From assembly GCA_022826045.1 (NCBI GenBank), contig JAJDVQ010000035.1:1-64000 (forward strand): 64,000 bases of DNA, in the 5' to 3' direction. The notes beneath the pieces were generated by a model, which was not told the origin of the DNA, did not search any database, and was given only the letters and a program-made list of their open reading frames with translations. Origin of the DNA: Acidimicrobiia bacterium. Its GTDB lineage: Bacteria > Actinomycetota > Acidimicrobiia > Acidimicrobiales > Poriferisodalaceae. Both the position numbers and the translations under genes were made by a program. Positions 33,723-43,575 of the stretch are shown in pieces. How positions within the stretch are numbered: the first letter of the stretch is position 1; the number at the start of each line of letters is the position of its first letter.

Positions 33723-35447
33723 GTGCATATCGTCGGCACTGCAGGTCATGTGGACCACGGCAAGTCGACGCTGGTGCGCGCCCTCACCGGCACCGATCCT
33801 GACCGGCTGGCCGAGGAGAAGGAGCGCGGGCTCACCATCGACCTCGGCTTCGCGTTCTGCATGCTGCCGTCGGGCCGGCAGGTCAGCTTCGTGGACGTGC
33901 CCGGTCACATCCGCTTCGTGAAGAACATGCTGGCCGGCGTGGGGGCGGTGGACGCCTCGCTGTTCGTGGTGGCGGCGCCCGAAGGCTGGAAACCGCAGTC
34001 GGCCGAGCATCTGGCGATCCTGGAACTGCTCGGCATCTCGCACGGCGTGGTGGTGCTCAGCCAGATCGGCCTCGTCGACGACGAGCTGGCCGAGCTGGCC
34101 CGGCTGGACATCGTCGACCACGTCGAGGGCACGTTCCTCGAGCATGCGCCGGTGGTGGCCACCGATGCCATCGACGGCACCGGGCTGGACGAGCTGCGCG
34201 GCGCGCTCGACGACCTGTGCACCGCCACGCCTACCGCAGCCGACCGCGGCCGGCCCCGCCTGTGGATCGACCGGTCATTCGCCGCGACCGGGGCGGGACG
34301 GATCGTGACCGGCACGCTCGCAGGCGGCAGCATCTCGGCCGGCGACGCGCTGCGCACGGCGCCCGGCGGCCGAGCGGCACGGGTGAGAGCGATCCAGACC
34401 CAGAGCACGGGCGTCGAGCGCATCGGTCCAGGACACCGTGTGGCGCTCAACCTCACCGGTGTCGACGCCGACGACCTGGGACGCGGCATCGCCCTGGTGC
34501 GATCCGACCAATGGCATCACACCCGCAGCGTGGACGTGGAGCTGACCGTGCTCGGCAGCCTCGGCAGCGACGTGACCCGGCGGGGCGCCTACGCCCTGTA
34601 CCTCGGGTCGGGCGAGTGGCCGGTTCGGCTGCGCGTGCTCGGACCCGAGCGCATCGCCCCCGGCCAGACCGGATACGCCCGGCTGCACCTGCCCGTCGCA
34701 CTGCCGATCGTGATGGGCGACCGCTTCGTGCTGCGGGACTTCGGCCGCGGCCAGACCGTCGGCGGCGGCACCGTGCTGGACCCCGATCCCCAGCTGCGGG
34801 CTGCGGTCGCCAAGCCCGACGCCCGCCCCGAGCGCCTGCTGGCCGAACGCGGCTGGGTGAGGGCGGCGCATCTCGAGCGCCTCACCGGCCAGCGCTTCGA
34901 GCCCGTCTTGGGCGACTGGGTCGCACCTGCCGAACTCGTGGACGCACTGCTCGACGACCTGCGAGAACAGGTCTCCGGCGCGGGACCGCTGGGGCTGGAC
35001 ACGGCCGGGCTGGACGGACGCCAGCGCCTCGCTCTCGAGTCTTTGGACGGGATCGTGGTCGAGGCCGGGCGTGCCCGGCAGGCCGACGCTGCCGATGTCC
35101 TGGCCGACCATCCCGTCATCACGGCACTCGCAGGGACGCCGTTCTCGCCGCCCGAGCCGAGCGGTGTCACCCAGCAGGAGCTGCTGGCGCTGGCCCGCCG
35201 GGGGGATCTGATTCACACGGACGGCATCTGGTTTGCCGCCGCGGCGATCAAGGCAGCAGCGGAGCAGATTGCCGCGCTTCTGGCCGACCAGCCTGACGGC
35301 GTGACTGTGGCAGAGATCCGCGAAGCACTCGGCACGACTCGCAAGTACGCGCTGCCACTGGTGGGCTACCTGGACCGGACGGGGGTGACACGCCGGCGGG
35401 GGGACCTGCGCATCGCCGGGCCGCGAATGCCCCAGGCATCTCAATGA
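33723..35447 (+). CDS. selB: Selenocysteine-specific elongation factor SelB
   Basis: A 574-residue GTPase from GTG 33723. G1 is GTAGHVDHGKSTLVRAL, G2/G3 include ERGLTIDLGFA and FVDVPGHIRFVKNMLAGVGA. The usual NKxD is replaced by LSQIGLVDD, where SelB often has TKxD. EF-Tu-like domains 2 and 3 follow (DRSFAATGAGRIVTGTLAGG). The C-terminal third holds winged-helix modules that bind the SECIS hairpin, ending ALGTTRKYALPLVGYLDRTG. It delivers Sec-tRNA to UGA codons on the ribosome. Confidence 0.95.
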   Translation: MHIVGTAGHVDHGKSTLVRALTGTDPDRLAEEKERGLTIDLGFAFCMLPSGRQVSFVDVPGHIRFVKNMLAGVGAVDASLFVVAAPEGWKPQSAEHLAILELLGISHGVVVLSQIGLVDDELAELARLDIVDHVEGTFLEHAPVVATDAIDGTGLDELRGALDDLCTATPTAADRGRPRLWIDRSFAATGAGRIVTGTLAGGSISAGDALRTAPGGRAARVRAIQTQSTGVERIGPGHRVALNLTGVDADDLGRGIALVRSDQWHHTRSVDVELTVLGSLGSDVTRRGAYALYLGSGEWPVRLRVLGPERIAPGQTGYARLHLPVALPIVMGDRFVLRDFGRGQTVGGGTVLDPDPQLRAAVAKPDARPERLLAERGWVRAAHLERLTGQRFEPVLGDWVAPAELVDALLDDLREQVSGAGPLGLDTAGLDGRQRLALESLDGIVVEAGRARQADAADVLADHPVITALAGTPFSPPEPSGVTQQELLALARRGDLIHTDGIWFAAAAIKAAAEQIAALLADQPDGVTVAEIREALGTTRKYALPLVGYLDRTGVTRRRGDLRIAGPRMPQASQ

Positions 35448-35525
35448 ACACTTGTTGAGGGAGAGAGCGCCGCGTGGGGCCGTGCACTCATCGGCGTGCC
35501 GCGTCGGTCAGGACGCGGGGTGTTG

Positions 35526-35792
35526 CTAGTTGCCGTCGGTGCGCAGGAGCAGCATGTTGCGGCGCTCGATCTCGTTGCGCCCGCCCCAGATGCCGTGGGC
35601 CTCGCCGACGTCCAGCGCATGCTCCAGACAGTCGATCACCACCGAGCACTGGCCGCAGATGGACTTGGCCCGAGCCTCGCGCTCGGCCTTCTCATCGCGC
35701 CGCTCGGTGCGGGGCGGCGGGAAGAAAACCGCCGCCTGAGGTCCTCGACACGCTGCCTTGTCCTGCCACTCATCGACCAGCAAAGCGCTCAT
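35526..35792 (-). CDS. WhiB-family iron-sulfur regulator (third)
   Basis: An 88-residue protein from ATG 35792, with AGGGGGA upstream. Cysteines are in DKAACRGP and KSICGQCSVVIDC; the turn is HGIWGGRNEIERRNMLLLR. Between the first and second cysteines is a charged insert rich in Arg, Glu and Ala (TERRDEKAEREARAK), longer than in the other two WhiB genes of the window. It sits convergent to selB, downstream of the NfeD-type protease. Confidence 0.9.
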   Translation of the reverse strand: MSALLVDEWQDKAACRGPQAAVFFPPPRTERRDEKAEREARAKSICGQCSVVIDCLEHALDVGEAHGIWGGRNEIERRNMLLLRTDGN

Positions 35793-35856
35793 GTGTCCCC
35801 CTTGTCGGGAGGACACTAGAGGACAACAAAGCGCTTGACAAGAGTGAAACGAAACC

Positions 35857-37278
35857 TCATTCGGTTTCGGAAACCGTCGATTCACCCCGTTTTTTTCTCA
35901 ACTGGCGGTAGTCCACTGCGGCTCCCTCGAGCGGCTCCACCTCGAGGACCACCCCGCTCAGCCCGCTGACACGCAGCGGTTCCCCGGCCTCCAGCGGAGT
36001 CAGCCGGTTGACCCGGGCACGCCAGCGGGCGCCGTGCACCTCGACCGTGCCGTCGGGATCGATATCGGTCACCGCCGTTCCGTCGGCGCCGATCATCCAC
36101 TCCCGGCCGACGGTGGCGGTGCCGTAGCGGGTACGCACCAGCGCCGGCATGCCCGACAGCACGAACACCCCCACGCCGACAAGACCGACGAGCAGCGGGA
36201 TCCAGCTCATCGAGTGCTGGGCGAACAGCCCCAGCGAGCCGACCAGCGCCAAGACGCCTCCGGCCGCCGTCCAGAAGCGCGGCACGCCCGCCTGGATGTC
36301 GATGGCAAACACCACGAACGCCACGATGACCAGCACCAGCGCCCACGGGCGGATGTCGAGTGTCCCGAGGCCGAACGCCGCCAGGAGCCCGCACACAGCC
36401 CCGACCGCCGCCGCAACGCCGATGCCCCCCGTGTAGAAGTCCAAGAGCAGCAGCGACAGCGCAGCGAGCAGCAGCAGGTAGGTGATCGCCGGGCTCGCCG
36501 CCGTGTGGAACAGGCCGTCGATCAGCGGCAAGCTCACAAACGACACGACCACGTCAGGGGCCGGAGCACGCCGCACCACACCGTCGTCTCCGGTGACCTC
36601 CTGCGCGATCGGCGGCAGGTAACCGTCGTCAGACAGGGCGAAGATGAACTCGCCGATCGTGGGGGCGGTGCTGTGCGTCAAGCCCGCTCCCATCGCGACA
36701 TCCGCACTGAAGTAGCGGACGCTCGGACCCGAGTGCAGGCCGTCGTCGTCGTGAGAATGCACGCTCTCCGAGGCGAACGAAGAACCGTGAGCATGGACGA
36801 GACCCTGAACCGCGGTGAAGTCGCCGATGCGGCCGCCCGGCGCGATCGCCGCAAAATCGGCCGTCGTGACGAGGTGAGCGGCGCCGCCGAGCGCTTGCGC
36901 CCCGCTCGGCCCGACCCAGACCCCCACCGGCACGTGCGCGAGCCGCACGTTGTCGAGCAGGTCCGCGAGCGCTTCGTCGTCGAGCGTGGTGCCGGCGCTG
37001 TCCATGTGCAGCACCACGCCGATGGCGTGCCGTCCCTCGGCGATGGCGATCTGCCGCCGGATGTACGACGACATGATCGGATCGATGAGACCGTCGACCT
37101 CCACCACCACGATCAGGCGGGGAGAGCCGTCGGGCGCGGGAGTCTCAGTCTCGTCGTGAGTGCCCGACTCGTCATGAGCCGACGCAGGCCCTGCAGTGAG
37201 GCCTCCCACGGCCGGCAGCAAGAGCGCTCCTGCCGCGAGGCGCGCAAGCAGCCGACGGCGAGTCCGTCGTACGTGCAC
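35857..37278 (-). CDS. NfeD-type membrane serine protease (ClpP-class)
   Basis: About 473 residues from GTG 37278, preferred over ATG 37326 because GGGAGGGAACTG precedes it. A signal peptide (LLARLAAGALLLPAVGGLTA) leads to a ClpP-like domain (PRLIVVVEVDGLIDPIMSSY, VGVWVGPSGAQALGGAAHLV). Four or more hydrophobic segments and a C-terminal OB-fold (VEVHGARWRARVNRLTPLEA) complete the long NfeD architecture. Such proteins are usually paired with a stomatin-like protein; none is adjacent here. Confidence 0.85.
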   Translation of the reverse strand: MHVRRTRRRLLARLAAGALLLPAVGGLTAGPASAHDESGTHDETETPAPDGSPRLIVVVEVDGLIDPIMSSYIRRQIAIAEGRHAIGVVLHMDSAGTTLDDEALADLLDNVRLAHVPVGVWVGPSGAQALGGAAHLVTTADFAAIAPGGRIGDFTAVQGLVHAHGSSFASESVHSHDDDGLHSGPSVRYFSADVAMGAGLTHSTAPTIGEFIFALSDDGYLPPIAQEVTGDDGVVRRAPAPDVVVSFVSLPLIDGLFHTAASPAITYLLLLAALSLLLLDFYTGGIGVAAAVGAVCGLLAAFGLGTLDIRPWALVLVIVAFVVFAIDIQAGVPRFWTAAGGVLALVGSLGLFAQHSMSWIPLLVGLVGVGVFVLSGMPALVRTRYGTATVGREWMIGADGTAVTDIDPDGTVEVHGARWRARVNRLTPLEAGEPLRVSGLSGVVLEVEPLEGAAVDYRQLRKKRGESTVSETE

Positions 37279-37422
37279 TCCAGTTCCCTCCCAACGCTCA
37301 TGGACGGGTGTTCTCGTTCGTCCCATCGCCTATCGAACTCTAGGATCGTCCCCAGGCGGTGCGGTTCCGGCCGGATGCGACTTCCGCCGGGCGGCAGGGC
37401 TCGGGCCATTACCCTGCGGCCC

Positions 37423-37809
37423 GTGACCGAGGTGCTGCTGGCCACCGACGCCGACTGGGTGGTCGAAGAGGTGGCTGCTGCGCTTGCCAGCGGCGATGTC
37501 ACGTTCCGGGTCGTTCGCTCCGGGCACGACGTCCGGCCTGCAGTGCAATCCGACACCCCGGACCTGGTGATCCTGGACTTCCAGATCGGCAACATGGGCG
37601 GCATGGCCACCTGCTTGGACCTGCGGCTGGAATCCGGCATGGGCCGGCTGCCGCGGGTGCCCGTGCTGATGCTGGTCGACCGGGAAGCCGACGAGTTCCT
37701 GGCCCGGCGCTCAGAGGCCGATGCCTGGCTGGTCAAGCCGCTGAACCCGCTGCTGCTCCGTCGCACTGCGCACGAGCTGCTGCAGCGGGACGCGGCAGCA
37801 GCCAACTAG
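37423..37809 (+). CDS. Single-domain response regulator receiver
   Basis: A 128-residue protein from GTG 37423. The receiver core shows EVLLATDADWVVEEVAAALA, the phospho-Asp strand LVILDFQIGNMGGMA, VPVLMLVDREADEF and the conserved lysine in AWLVKPLNPLLLRR. The first acidic pocket is partly altered (ATDAD rather than VDDD). There is no output domain, so it would act by protein contact (CheY/DivK style). No histidine kinase is adjacent. Confidence 0.8.
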   Translation: MTEVLLATDADWVVEEVAAALASGDVTFRVVRSGHDVRPAVQSDTPDLVILDFQIGNMGGMATCLDLRLESGMGRLPRVPVLMLVDREADEFLARRSEADAWLVKPLNPLLLRRTAHELLQRDAAAAN

Positions 37810-37815
37810 CCCAGC

Positions 37816-37892
37816 GGCGAGCGAGGGGCGAGGCCCTTCGTGCTTTTCTGTTGTCGCGAGCGTGGGGCGAAGCCCTTCACGCTCGCACAAGA
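37816..37892. repeat. Two short repeats of the GCGAGCG-GGGGCGA family
   Basis: GCGAGCGAGGGGCGAGGCCC followed by TTCGTGCTTTTCTGTTGT, then GCGAGCGTGGGGCGAAGCCC followed by TTCACGCTCGC. A third, inverted copy is at 38062-38102. They flank tRNA-Pro. The second unit can fold on itself through GCGAGCGT / ACGCTCGC. Confidence 0.6.
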
Positions 37893-37895
37893 CGT

Positions 37896-37968
<73 letters not shown>

Positions 37969-38061
37969 TTTGCGATCGGGTGGCTGATCGCTCCGGCTGA
38001 AGCTACCGGTCCCGCGCCGCGCCGCGCTACCGAAATGCGGCACTGCAGTCCGATGCATGCC

Positions 38062-38102
38062 ACAACAGAAAAGCTCGGAGGCATCGCTCCTCGCTCCCGG
38101 CA
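38062..38102. repeat. Inverted copy of the tRNA-Pro-flanking repeat
   Basis: ACAACAGAAAAG at 38062-38073 is the exact reverse complement of CTTTTCTGTTGT at 37843-37854. The following CTCGGAGGCATCGCTCCTCG is a diverged reverse complement of the GCGAGCGAGGGGCGAGGCCC part. Together with 37816-37892 it brackets tRNA-Pro. Confidence 0.6.
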
Positions 38103-38163
38103 ATGAAGTGCACGGGCTGCGCTGTGGTCGCGACGCGGGGCGCGGGCGGCGGATACTTGGGCT

Positions 38164-39237
38164 ATGGCAAAGGTGTTTCCCGGGTCGGCCACGGATCGAT
38201 GCGTGGGGTTTGTCGGGTTGGGGAATGTCGGGGGAAAGCTGGCGGGGTCGTTGCAGCGCAATGGGTTCGAGCTTGTGGTGCGCGATCTGGAGTCGGCTGC
38301 GATGGCGCCATTTCTGGATGCCGGTGCGTCGACGGCCGCTTCGGGAGCGGAGCTGGCCGAACGCTGTGACGTGGTGATCACCTGCCTGCCCTCCCCCGCT
38401 GCGGTTGCGGCTGTGCTCGAAGCCGACGACGGCGTGCTGGCCGGGTTCGCCGCGAGCTCGGCGCCAACCCCGAAGATCTGGGCCGAGATGAGCACCACCG
38501 ATCATCACGAGGTGCGCCGGCTCGGCGCCCAGGTCGAGGCTGCCGGCGGGGCAGCCATCGACTGCCCGGTATCGGGCGGGTGCCATCGGGCTGCCACCGG
38601 CAACATCTCGATCTTCGCCGGGGGCGACCGCCCGACGTTCGACGCGATGCTCCCGCTGCTCACCACGATGGGACGGCGGATCCTGCACACCGGCCCGCTG
38701 GGCTCCGCGTCGATCCTCAAGGTCGTGACCAACTACCTGGCCACCGCCAACCTCGTCTCGCTGTGCGAGGCGCTGGTCACCTCCGACGCAGCCGGCATGG
38801 ACCTGGCCACCGCGTACGAGGCCATCCGCATCAGCTCGGGCAACTCGTTCGTGCATGAGACCGAGAGCCAAGTCATCCTGAACGGCTCACGGGACATCAA
38901 CTTCACCATGGACCTCGTGTGCAAGGACATCGGCCTGTTCGCCGACATCGCCGCAGAGCACGGCATCCCGCTCGAGTTGTCGCCCGTGCTGGTGGACGTC
39001 TTCGCGGACGGCGCCGCTCGCTACGGCGAACGGGAATGGTCGCCGAACATCATCCGGCGGCTCGAGGAGGCCACCGGGCAGACCGTTGCCGCACCTGGAT
39101 TTCCGGCCGAGATCGTCGACAACGAACCCGAAGTGCCCGGCGCCGAAGTGACGGTGCGCCGCGGTCCGCATTCGCCTTGGCGCCCAGAATCCGAGTGTGT
39201 GCAAAACGCAACAATAGTCATACATTGCCGCTCGTGA
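38164..39237 (+). CDS. Beta-hydroxyacid dehydrogenase (3-hydroxyisobutyrate dehydrogenase family)
   Basis: A 357-residue enzyme. The Rossmann start is CVGFVGLGNVGGKLAGSLQR, then CDVVITCLPSPAAVAAVL. The substrate loop is AAIDCPVSGGCHRAATGNIS, and the catalytic lysine is in GSASILKVVTNYLATANLVS. The KD motif is VCKDIGLFADIAAEHGIPLE. It is longer than the usual about 300 residues, with a C-terminal 40-50 residue tail of unclear origin. The NADP or NAD-dependent oxidation of a short 3-hydroxyacid is expected. Its stop overlaps the start of the serine recombinase. Confidence 0.85.
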   Translation: MAKVFPGSATDRCVGFVGLGNVGGKLAGSLQRNGFELVVRDLESAAMAPFLDAGASTAASGAELAERCDVVITCLPSPAAVAAVLEADDGVLAGFAASSAPTPKIWAEMSTTDHHEVRRLGAQVEAAGGAAIDCPVSGGCHRAATGNISIFAGGDRPTFDAMLPLLTTMGRRILHTGPLGSASILKVVTNYLATANLVSLCEALVTSDAAGMDLATAYEAIRISSGNSFVHETESQVILNGSRDINFTMDLVCKDIGLFADIAAEHGIPLELSPVLVDVFADGAARYGEREWSPNIIRRLEEATGQTVAAPGFPAEIVDNEPEVPGAEVTVRRGPHSPWRPESECVQNATIVIHCRS

Positions 39238-40010
39238 TGCAGGCGATCGGCAGCCCTCAAGGCAACCCCGAACAAGCCAGCCGCAGCACCGGCGGGGTGG
39301 TGCTCAGCTACGCCCGCTGCTCAACCGCAGAACAGGGCCAAAGCGGCTTCGGCTTGGACGCCCAGCACTGCGCCGTGGACGCTTGGGCAGCAGTCAGCGG
39401 CCGAACGGTTGAGCACCACAGCGAGAACGGCGCCTCAGGTATGCTGGCTCCCGACGCCCGCCCGGTGCTCGGCGCACTGCTGAACCGTCTCGCGGACAGC
39501 GACGACCCCACCGACACGCTCGCAGTGAGCCGACTCGACCGTCTCGGCCGCAGCGCTCTTGACGTGCTGAGCTTGCTGGACCGCGCCGAGCGCGAGGAAT
39601 GGCACGTCGTCATGCTCGATGTCGCCGTGGACACCACCACTCCCGTCGGCCTGATGGTCGCCACGGTGATGGCCGCTATGGCCCGCATGGAACGCGACAT
39701 GACAGCCCAACGCACCCGCGACGCCCTCGCCAAGAAGGCCGCTGCCGGAGCACGGCTCGGTCGTCCTGTCTCCGACGCCACACGGGCCGCAGCCGCGCGA
39801 GCCGAGACTCTCGCCGCCGAGGGCCTCAGCCAGCGCGCCATAGCCGACAAGCTCACCGCGGAGCAGTGGCCCCGCGCCACCCCCGCCGCCGGCCCCTGGA
39901 CCGCCCGCGCCGTCGGCCTCGCCCTGCACTCACTGCGCCTCGACCGAGCCGCCGAGCAAGCAGCCGCCGCCCACCGCAACAGCGGCACCACCGCTGCGCC
40001 CGACGCCTGA
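39237..40010 (+). CDS. Serine recombinase / resolvase
   Basis: A 257-residue site-specific recombinase. The catalytic serine is in VVLSYARCSTAEQGQSGFGL (usual YARVST, here YARCST). The active-site arginines are in DTLAVSRLDRLGRSALDVL, and the E helix contains LMVATVMAAMARMERDMTAQ and RTRDAL. A C-terminal helix-turn-helix follows (EGLSQRAIADKLTAEQW). It starts with GTG 39234 or ATG 39237, overlapping the dehydrogenase stop. It opens a roughly 2-kb segment of small unfamiliar genes and is probably an accessory-element gene. Confidence 0.9.
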   Translation: MQAIGSPQGNPEQASRSTGGVVLSYARCSTAEQGQSGFGLDAQHCAVDAWAAVSGRTVEHHSENGASGMLAPDARPVLGALLNRLADSDDPTDTLAVSRLDRLGRSALDVLSLLDRAEREEWHVVMLDVAVDTTTPVGLMVATVMAAMARMERDMTAQRTRDALAKKAAAGARLGRPVSDATRAAAARAETLAAEGLSQRAIADKLTAEQWPRATPAAGPWTARAVGLALHSLRLDRAAEQAAAAHRNSGTTAAPDA

Positions 40011-40165
40011 CGGCGGCCGCCACAAGGACGCAGACGCGAGACTGCCAGACTCACCCGTGTCAAGGGAAGTGGGGGCAGCCGCACGCATGCTCAGACATGC
40101 GCAGCGTCACCCGCTGGAGATGCACGGACCGCGACACAAGATCCCGGCTCGAACGGAACGGAGCC

Positions 40166-40459
40166 TCAGCCGCACTGCCGCCGAGTCTCGGCCTCCGCCA
40201 GAATCATCGCCACCCGAGCGTCTAACACACCCTGATCGTCATGCTCAACGCCCATTGCGTGGTCCGTTTCGTGAGCTTCGACCGCGGCACCATAGCCCCG
40301 CTCGCTTCTAGCCTGCCGCAGCGCCGCCTCAGCACACGCGGTTGAGGACTCGCCAGCAGAACATGCCGTTCCTGTCAGCACAACGCCAGCTACGACGACC
40401 GACCACAGCAAGACAACTATCAACCGGTTTGGAGATGCAGGGAGCGCACGCCTTCTCAT
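40166..40459 (-). CDS. Small putative lipoprotein (97 aa)
   Basis: From ATG 40459 the protein has a basic start (MRRRALPASPNR), a hydrophobic stretch (LIVVLLWSVVVAGVVLTG) and a cysteine in TACSAGESSTACAEAAL that may be a lipobox. The remaining 60 residues are charged and helical (AVEAHETDHAMGVEHDD). No family recognised. It lies with two other small exported or membrane genes on the same strand downstream of the recombinase. Confidence 0.5.
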   Translation of the reverse strand: MRRRALPASPNRLIVVLLWSVVVAGVVLTGTACSAGESSTACAEAALRQARSERGYGAAVEAHETDHAMGVEHDDQGVLDARVAMILAEAETRRQCG

Positions 40460-40493
40460 AGAAGTATAACGACACACTAAAATCAGTCGACGA

Positions 40494-40766
40494 TCAGTGT
40501 CGCGAGGTTCTAACGACAAAGCGAATCCTCGGCTCACCCTTCAGCGGAAACCGCTGTCGACCTCGAAACTGCCACCACGCCGCCACCGACACACCGACAC
40601 ACCCAACAGCGAAGCTCGCCAAAAATGCAAAGCCTCGTTCCAGAGTCGCAAAAAGGATATTGCATAATACCGCAACGATCGTTGTGGCCATCAGAACTGT
40701 CAACAATTCCCGGCCGCTCCGAGCGCCGCGCTTTGGCGAATTCAGGTCGTCCGGTTCTTGGCTCAC
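40494..40766 (-). CDS. Small two-pass membrane protein (90 aa)
   Basis: MSQEPDDLNSPKRGARSGRE is a hydrophilic start. Two hydrophobic segments follow (LLTVLMATTIVAVLCNILF and FAFLASFAVGCVGVSVAAWW) with a basic C-terminal end. It sits between the putative lipoprotein gene and the secreted peptide gene, all on the minus strand. An immunity-type role for the upstream peptide is conceivable but unsupported. Confidence 0.5.
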   Translation of the reverse strand: MSQEPDDLNSPKRGARSGRELLTVLMATTIVAVLCNILFATLERGFAFLASFAVGCVGVSVAAWWQFRGRQRFPLKGEPRIRFVVRTSRH

Positions 40767-40824
40767 GTCCGGCTCCTTGCCATGACCACCATCAAATTTA
40801 GTCTAGGTCTAGATCTAGCCGTGT

Positions 40825-41217
40825 TCATTGTACTGCGCCAAGTGCGCCGCCGACGGCACCACAAGTGAATCCCAGAGCCATGGATCCGGCCGGTCCGCCT
40901 ATTGCAAAGCCGAGTGCTCCGCAGGAGAGTCCCAAGGCTGCGCCCATGTGTATCGATCGGTACCAGTGGGAGTGTTCGACATTGACGCAGACCGTCTGCG
41001 TCGTGGCCACTGGGAATGAACCACCGTTGGTGACGTAGACGGTCTCCTCGTAGCAGTGCTGCTGTGTGTGCGCTTCGGCTGCTGTCACGTCGAATGCGCC
41101 GAGCACGCCGGGCAGTTCCGCCTGCGTCGGCACAGCCACGGCAAGCGTCGTGCTGAGCAGCAGCGCTGCGAGCACGCTCGCTATCGCCTTGGTTGGGAGT
41201 GGTGCGGTGAGTGTCAT
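40825..41217 (-). CDS. Small secreted Gly/Cys-rich protein (130 aa)
   Basis: From ATG 41217 (RBS-like AAAGGACGG upstream) the protein has a signal peptide (AIASVLAALLLSTTLAVAVP). An acidic/His segment (TAAEAHTQQHCYEETVYVTN) and a C-terminal hydrophobic glycine-rich stretch follow: GAALGLSCGALGFAIGGPAG and SMALGFTCGAVGGALGAV. Four cysteines and repeated GxxxG spacing recall small bacteriocin-like peptides or membrane-inserting domains. No database family is claimed. AT-rich palindromic DNA (CTAGGTCTAGATCTAG) lies just downstream. Confidence 0.55.
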   Translation of the reverse strand: MTLTAPLPTKAIASVLAALLLSTTLAVAVPTQAELPGVLGAFDVTAAEAHTQQHCYEETVYVTNGGSFPVATTQTVCVNVEHSHWYRSIHMGAALGLSCGALGFAIGGPAGSMALGFTCGAVGGALGAVQ

Positions 41218-41739
41218 CCGCTGGTCCGTCCTTTCCAGTCGGGAATCGTTCGTTAAGTGAACGCGCGGATCGGACAGCAACGGACATCTGCGATCCGTCG
41301 ACGAATGGACGCATCCGGGGAGACAGGCCGGGCGGAAACTCAGCAACCACGCGGATTTGCCGCTCTCGGCTAGAGCCTCACCGGGTCAGCGCCCAGCGGG
41401 TTCGCGGCCCAGCGGGTTCGCGGCCAAGTTGCAGGGCCTGCCCGGGCCGGGTACTATACGAACCTATAGCACACGCTTGAAAAACATGCTCTACCAGCGG
41501 ATATGGGTGCCGGACCGGTATCGCCTAGCGGCCGCGCCAATAGGTGCTGACCTGTGGAAACGCTGTGACCGGCGACCTATTCCTCGTTCCTCTGACCTGC
41601 GGGTTTGCACCCGCGGACAGCATCAAGAACGAAAGGCGCAGAAAGTCGCGTTGCCTATCGGCACGGCCTCTTGGCCCTGTGCAAGCCGAATATCGCCGCC
41701 CCGTCGAATGCCAAGGCAGCGTCCGCAAGCCAAGAAGGG
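41218..41739. other. Intergenic stretch without a recognisable gene
   Basis: About 520 bases between the secreted protein and asd. I see the upstream region of the secreted gene, a duplicated 16-base unit CAGCGGGTTCGCGGCC near 41396-41430, and a small hairpin (CTGCGGGTTTGCACCCGCGG, about 41596-41615). Open frames across it have no recognisable protein features. Confidence 0.5.
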
Positions 41740-42798
<1,059 letters not shown>

Positions 42799-42803
42799 TT
42801 ACC

Positions 42804-42933
42804 GGGGTGGGCGGGGGCAGGCGCACCCGTGCTTCAAACAAGCGCAGCGCCGCCCGCTGCACTGTGGACGGGCTGTGGCGCTGCGAACTGCGCGCAGGCA
42901 CACCTGCCCCCGCCCACCCCTTGTTCTGTGTGT
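42804..42933. repeat. Cassette-flanking hairpin repeat, left copy
   Basis: The last 117 bases (42817-42933) match 44054-44170 at all but about seven positions. This copy also has an 18-bp terminal inverted repeat: GGGGTGGGCGGGGGCAGG (42804-42821) against CCTGCCCCCGCCCACCCC (42903-42920). An inner pair CGCAGCGCC / GGCGCTGCG is also present. Transcribed or single-stranded, it would form a long double hairpin. Confidence 0.8.
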
Positions 42934-43036
42934 TCTTCGATCCAGTCCGAGTCCGATCCGCAAACTCGACGACGCAGTCGGCGCTCTGAGTGCTCCCGCG
43001 GCTGCACACCACTATGGCACCGCCTAATGTGCGCGC

Positions 43037-43342
43037 ATGGCAGACCAGCCGACATCGCAGGAGCTCACCTTTCGGCTCGACGACGATGTCTCACCTGGCG
43101 GCGTATATGCGAATTTTGCAGGGGTCTGGCACACTGAGCATGAGTTCACGATCGACTTTGCCGCGCTGCCGCACTCACCGACCGGCCCCAACTCCGAATC
43201 CGTTGAAGGGCTGGTCGTTGCCAGAGTGAAGATTCCGCCCTCTGTGATCTTTGCCATCGCCCGAGCCATTTCCGAGAATGTTGCGAAATTTGAGACCCAG
43301 TACGGTGCGCTGACGCCGCCTGAACCGCAGGATCGACCATGA
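43037..43342 (+). CDS. DUF3467-like small protein
   Basis: A 101-residue protein. DVSPGGVYANFAGVWHTEHE and FTIDFAALPH, then VVARVKIPPSVIFAIARAIS and ENVAKFETQYG, match the layout of DUF3467 (VYANxxxVxHxxxEFxxDF ... ARVxxxPxxAxxLxxALxxN). Function of that family is not established. It is the first gene of a tightly overlapping three-gene plus-strand cassette, opposite in direction to asd and lysC. Confidence 0.75.
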   Translation: MADQPTSQELTFRLDDDVSPGGVYANFAGVWHTEHEFTIDFAALPHSPTGPNSESVEGLVVARVKIPPSVIFAIARAISENVAKFETQYGALTPPEPQDRP

Positions 43343-43575
43343 ACACAATCACCATCTCCGAACAACGTCGAGACCACTTCACCTACAAGCAGCGCATGCC
43401 AGCGCCCGCAGGCCGCGACGACCTCGAAGCGCTCGAAGCGCTCGCCATCCGTGATGCGTGCGGTCGCGCGTGGGCAGATCACCAAGAACGTGTCGCTCAA
43501 GGTCTCACCTACGGCGACCCGGTCTCTGCGGCCGACCTCCAGGAACGCATCGCCGAGCTTCGCACGACGGGGTGA
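43339..43575 (+). CDS. Small hypothetical protein of the repeat-flanked cassette (78 aa)
   Basis: It starts with an ATG overlapping the DUF3467 stop by 4 bases. The protein is short and helical, with RDHFTYKQRMPAPAGRDDLE and SAADLQERIAELRTTG. No motif was recognised. Its stop overlaps the next start (GTGA at 43572), so the three genes are likely translated together. Confidence 0.6.
   Translation: MNTITISEQRRDHFTYKQRMPAPAGRDDLEALEALAIRDACGRAWADHQERVAQGLTYGDPVSAADLQERIAELRTTG

Noticed and set aside
39237-41217. Prophage or large integrative element
   Set aside because: No capsid, terminase, portal, relaxase or clear attachment-site pair is present; only one recombinase and three small genes.
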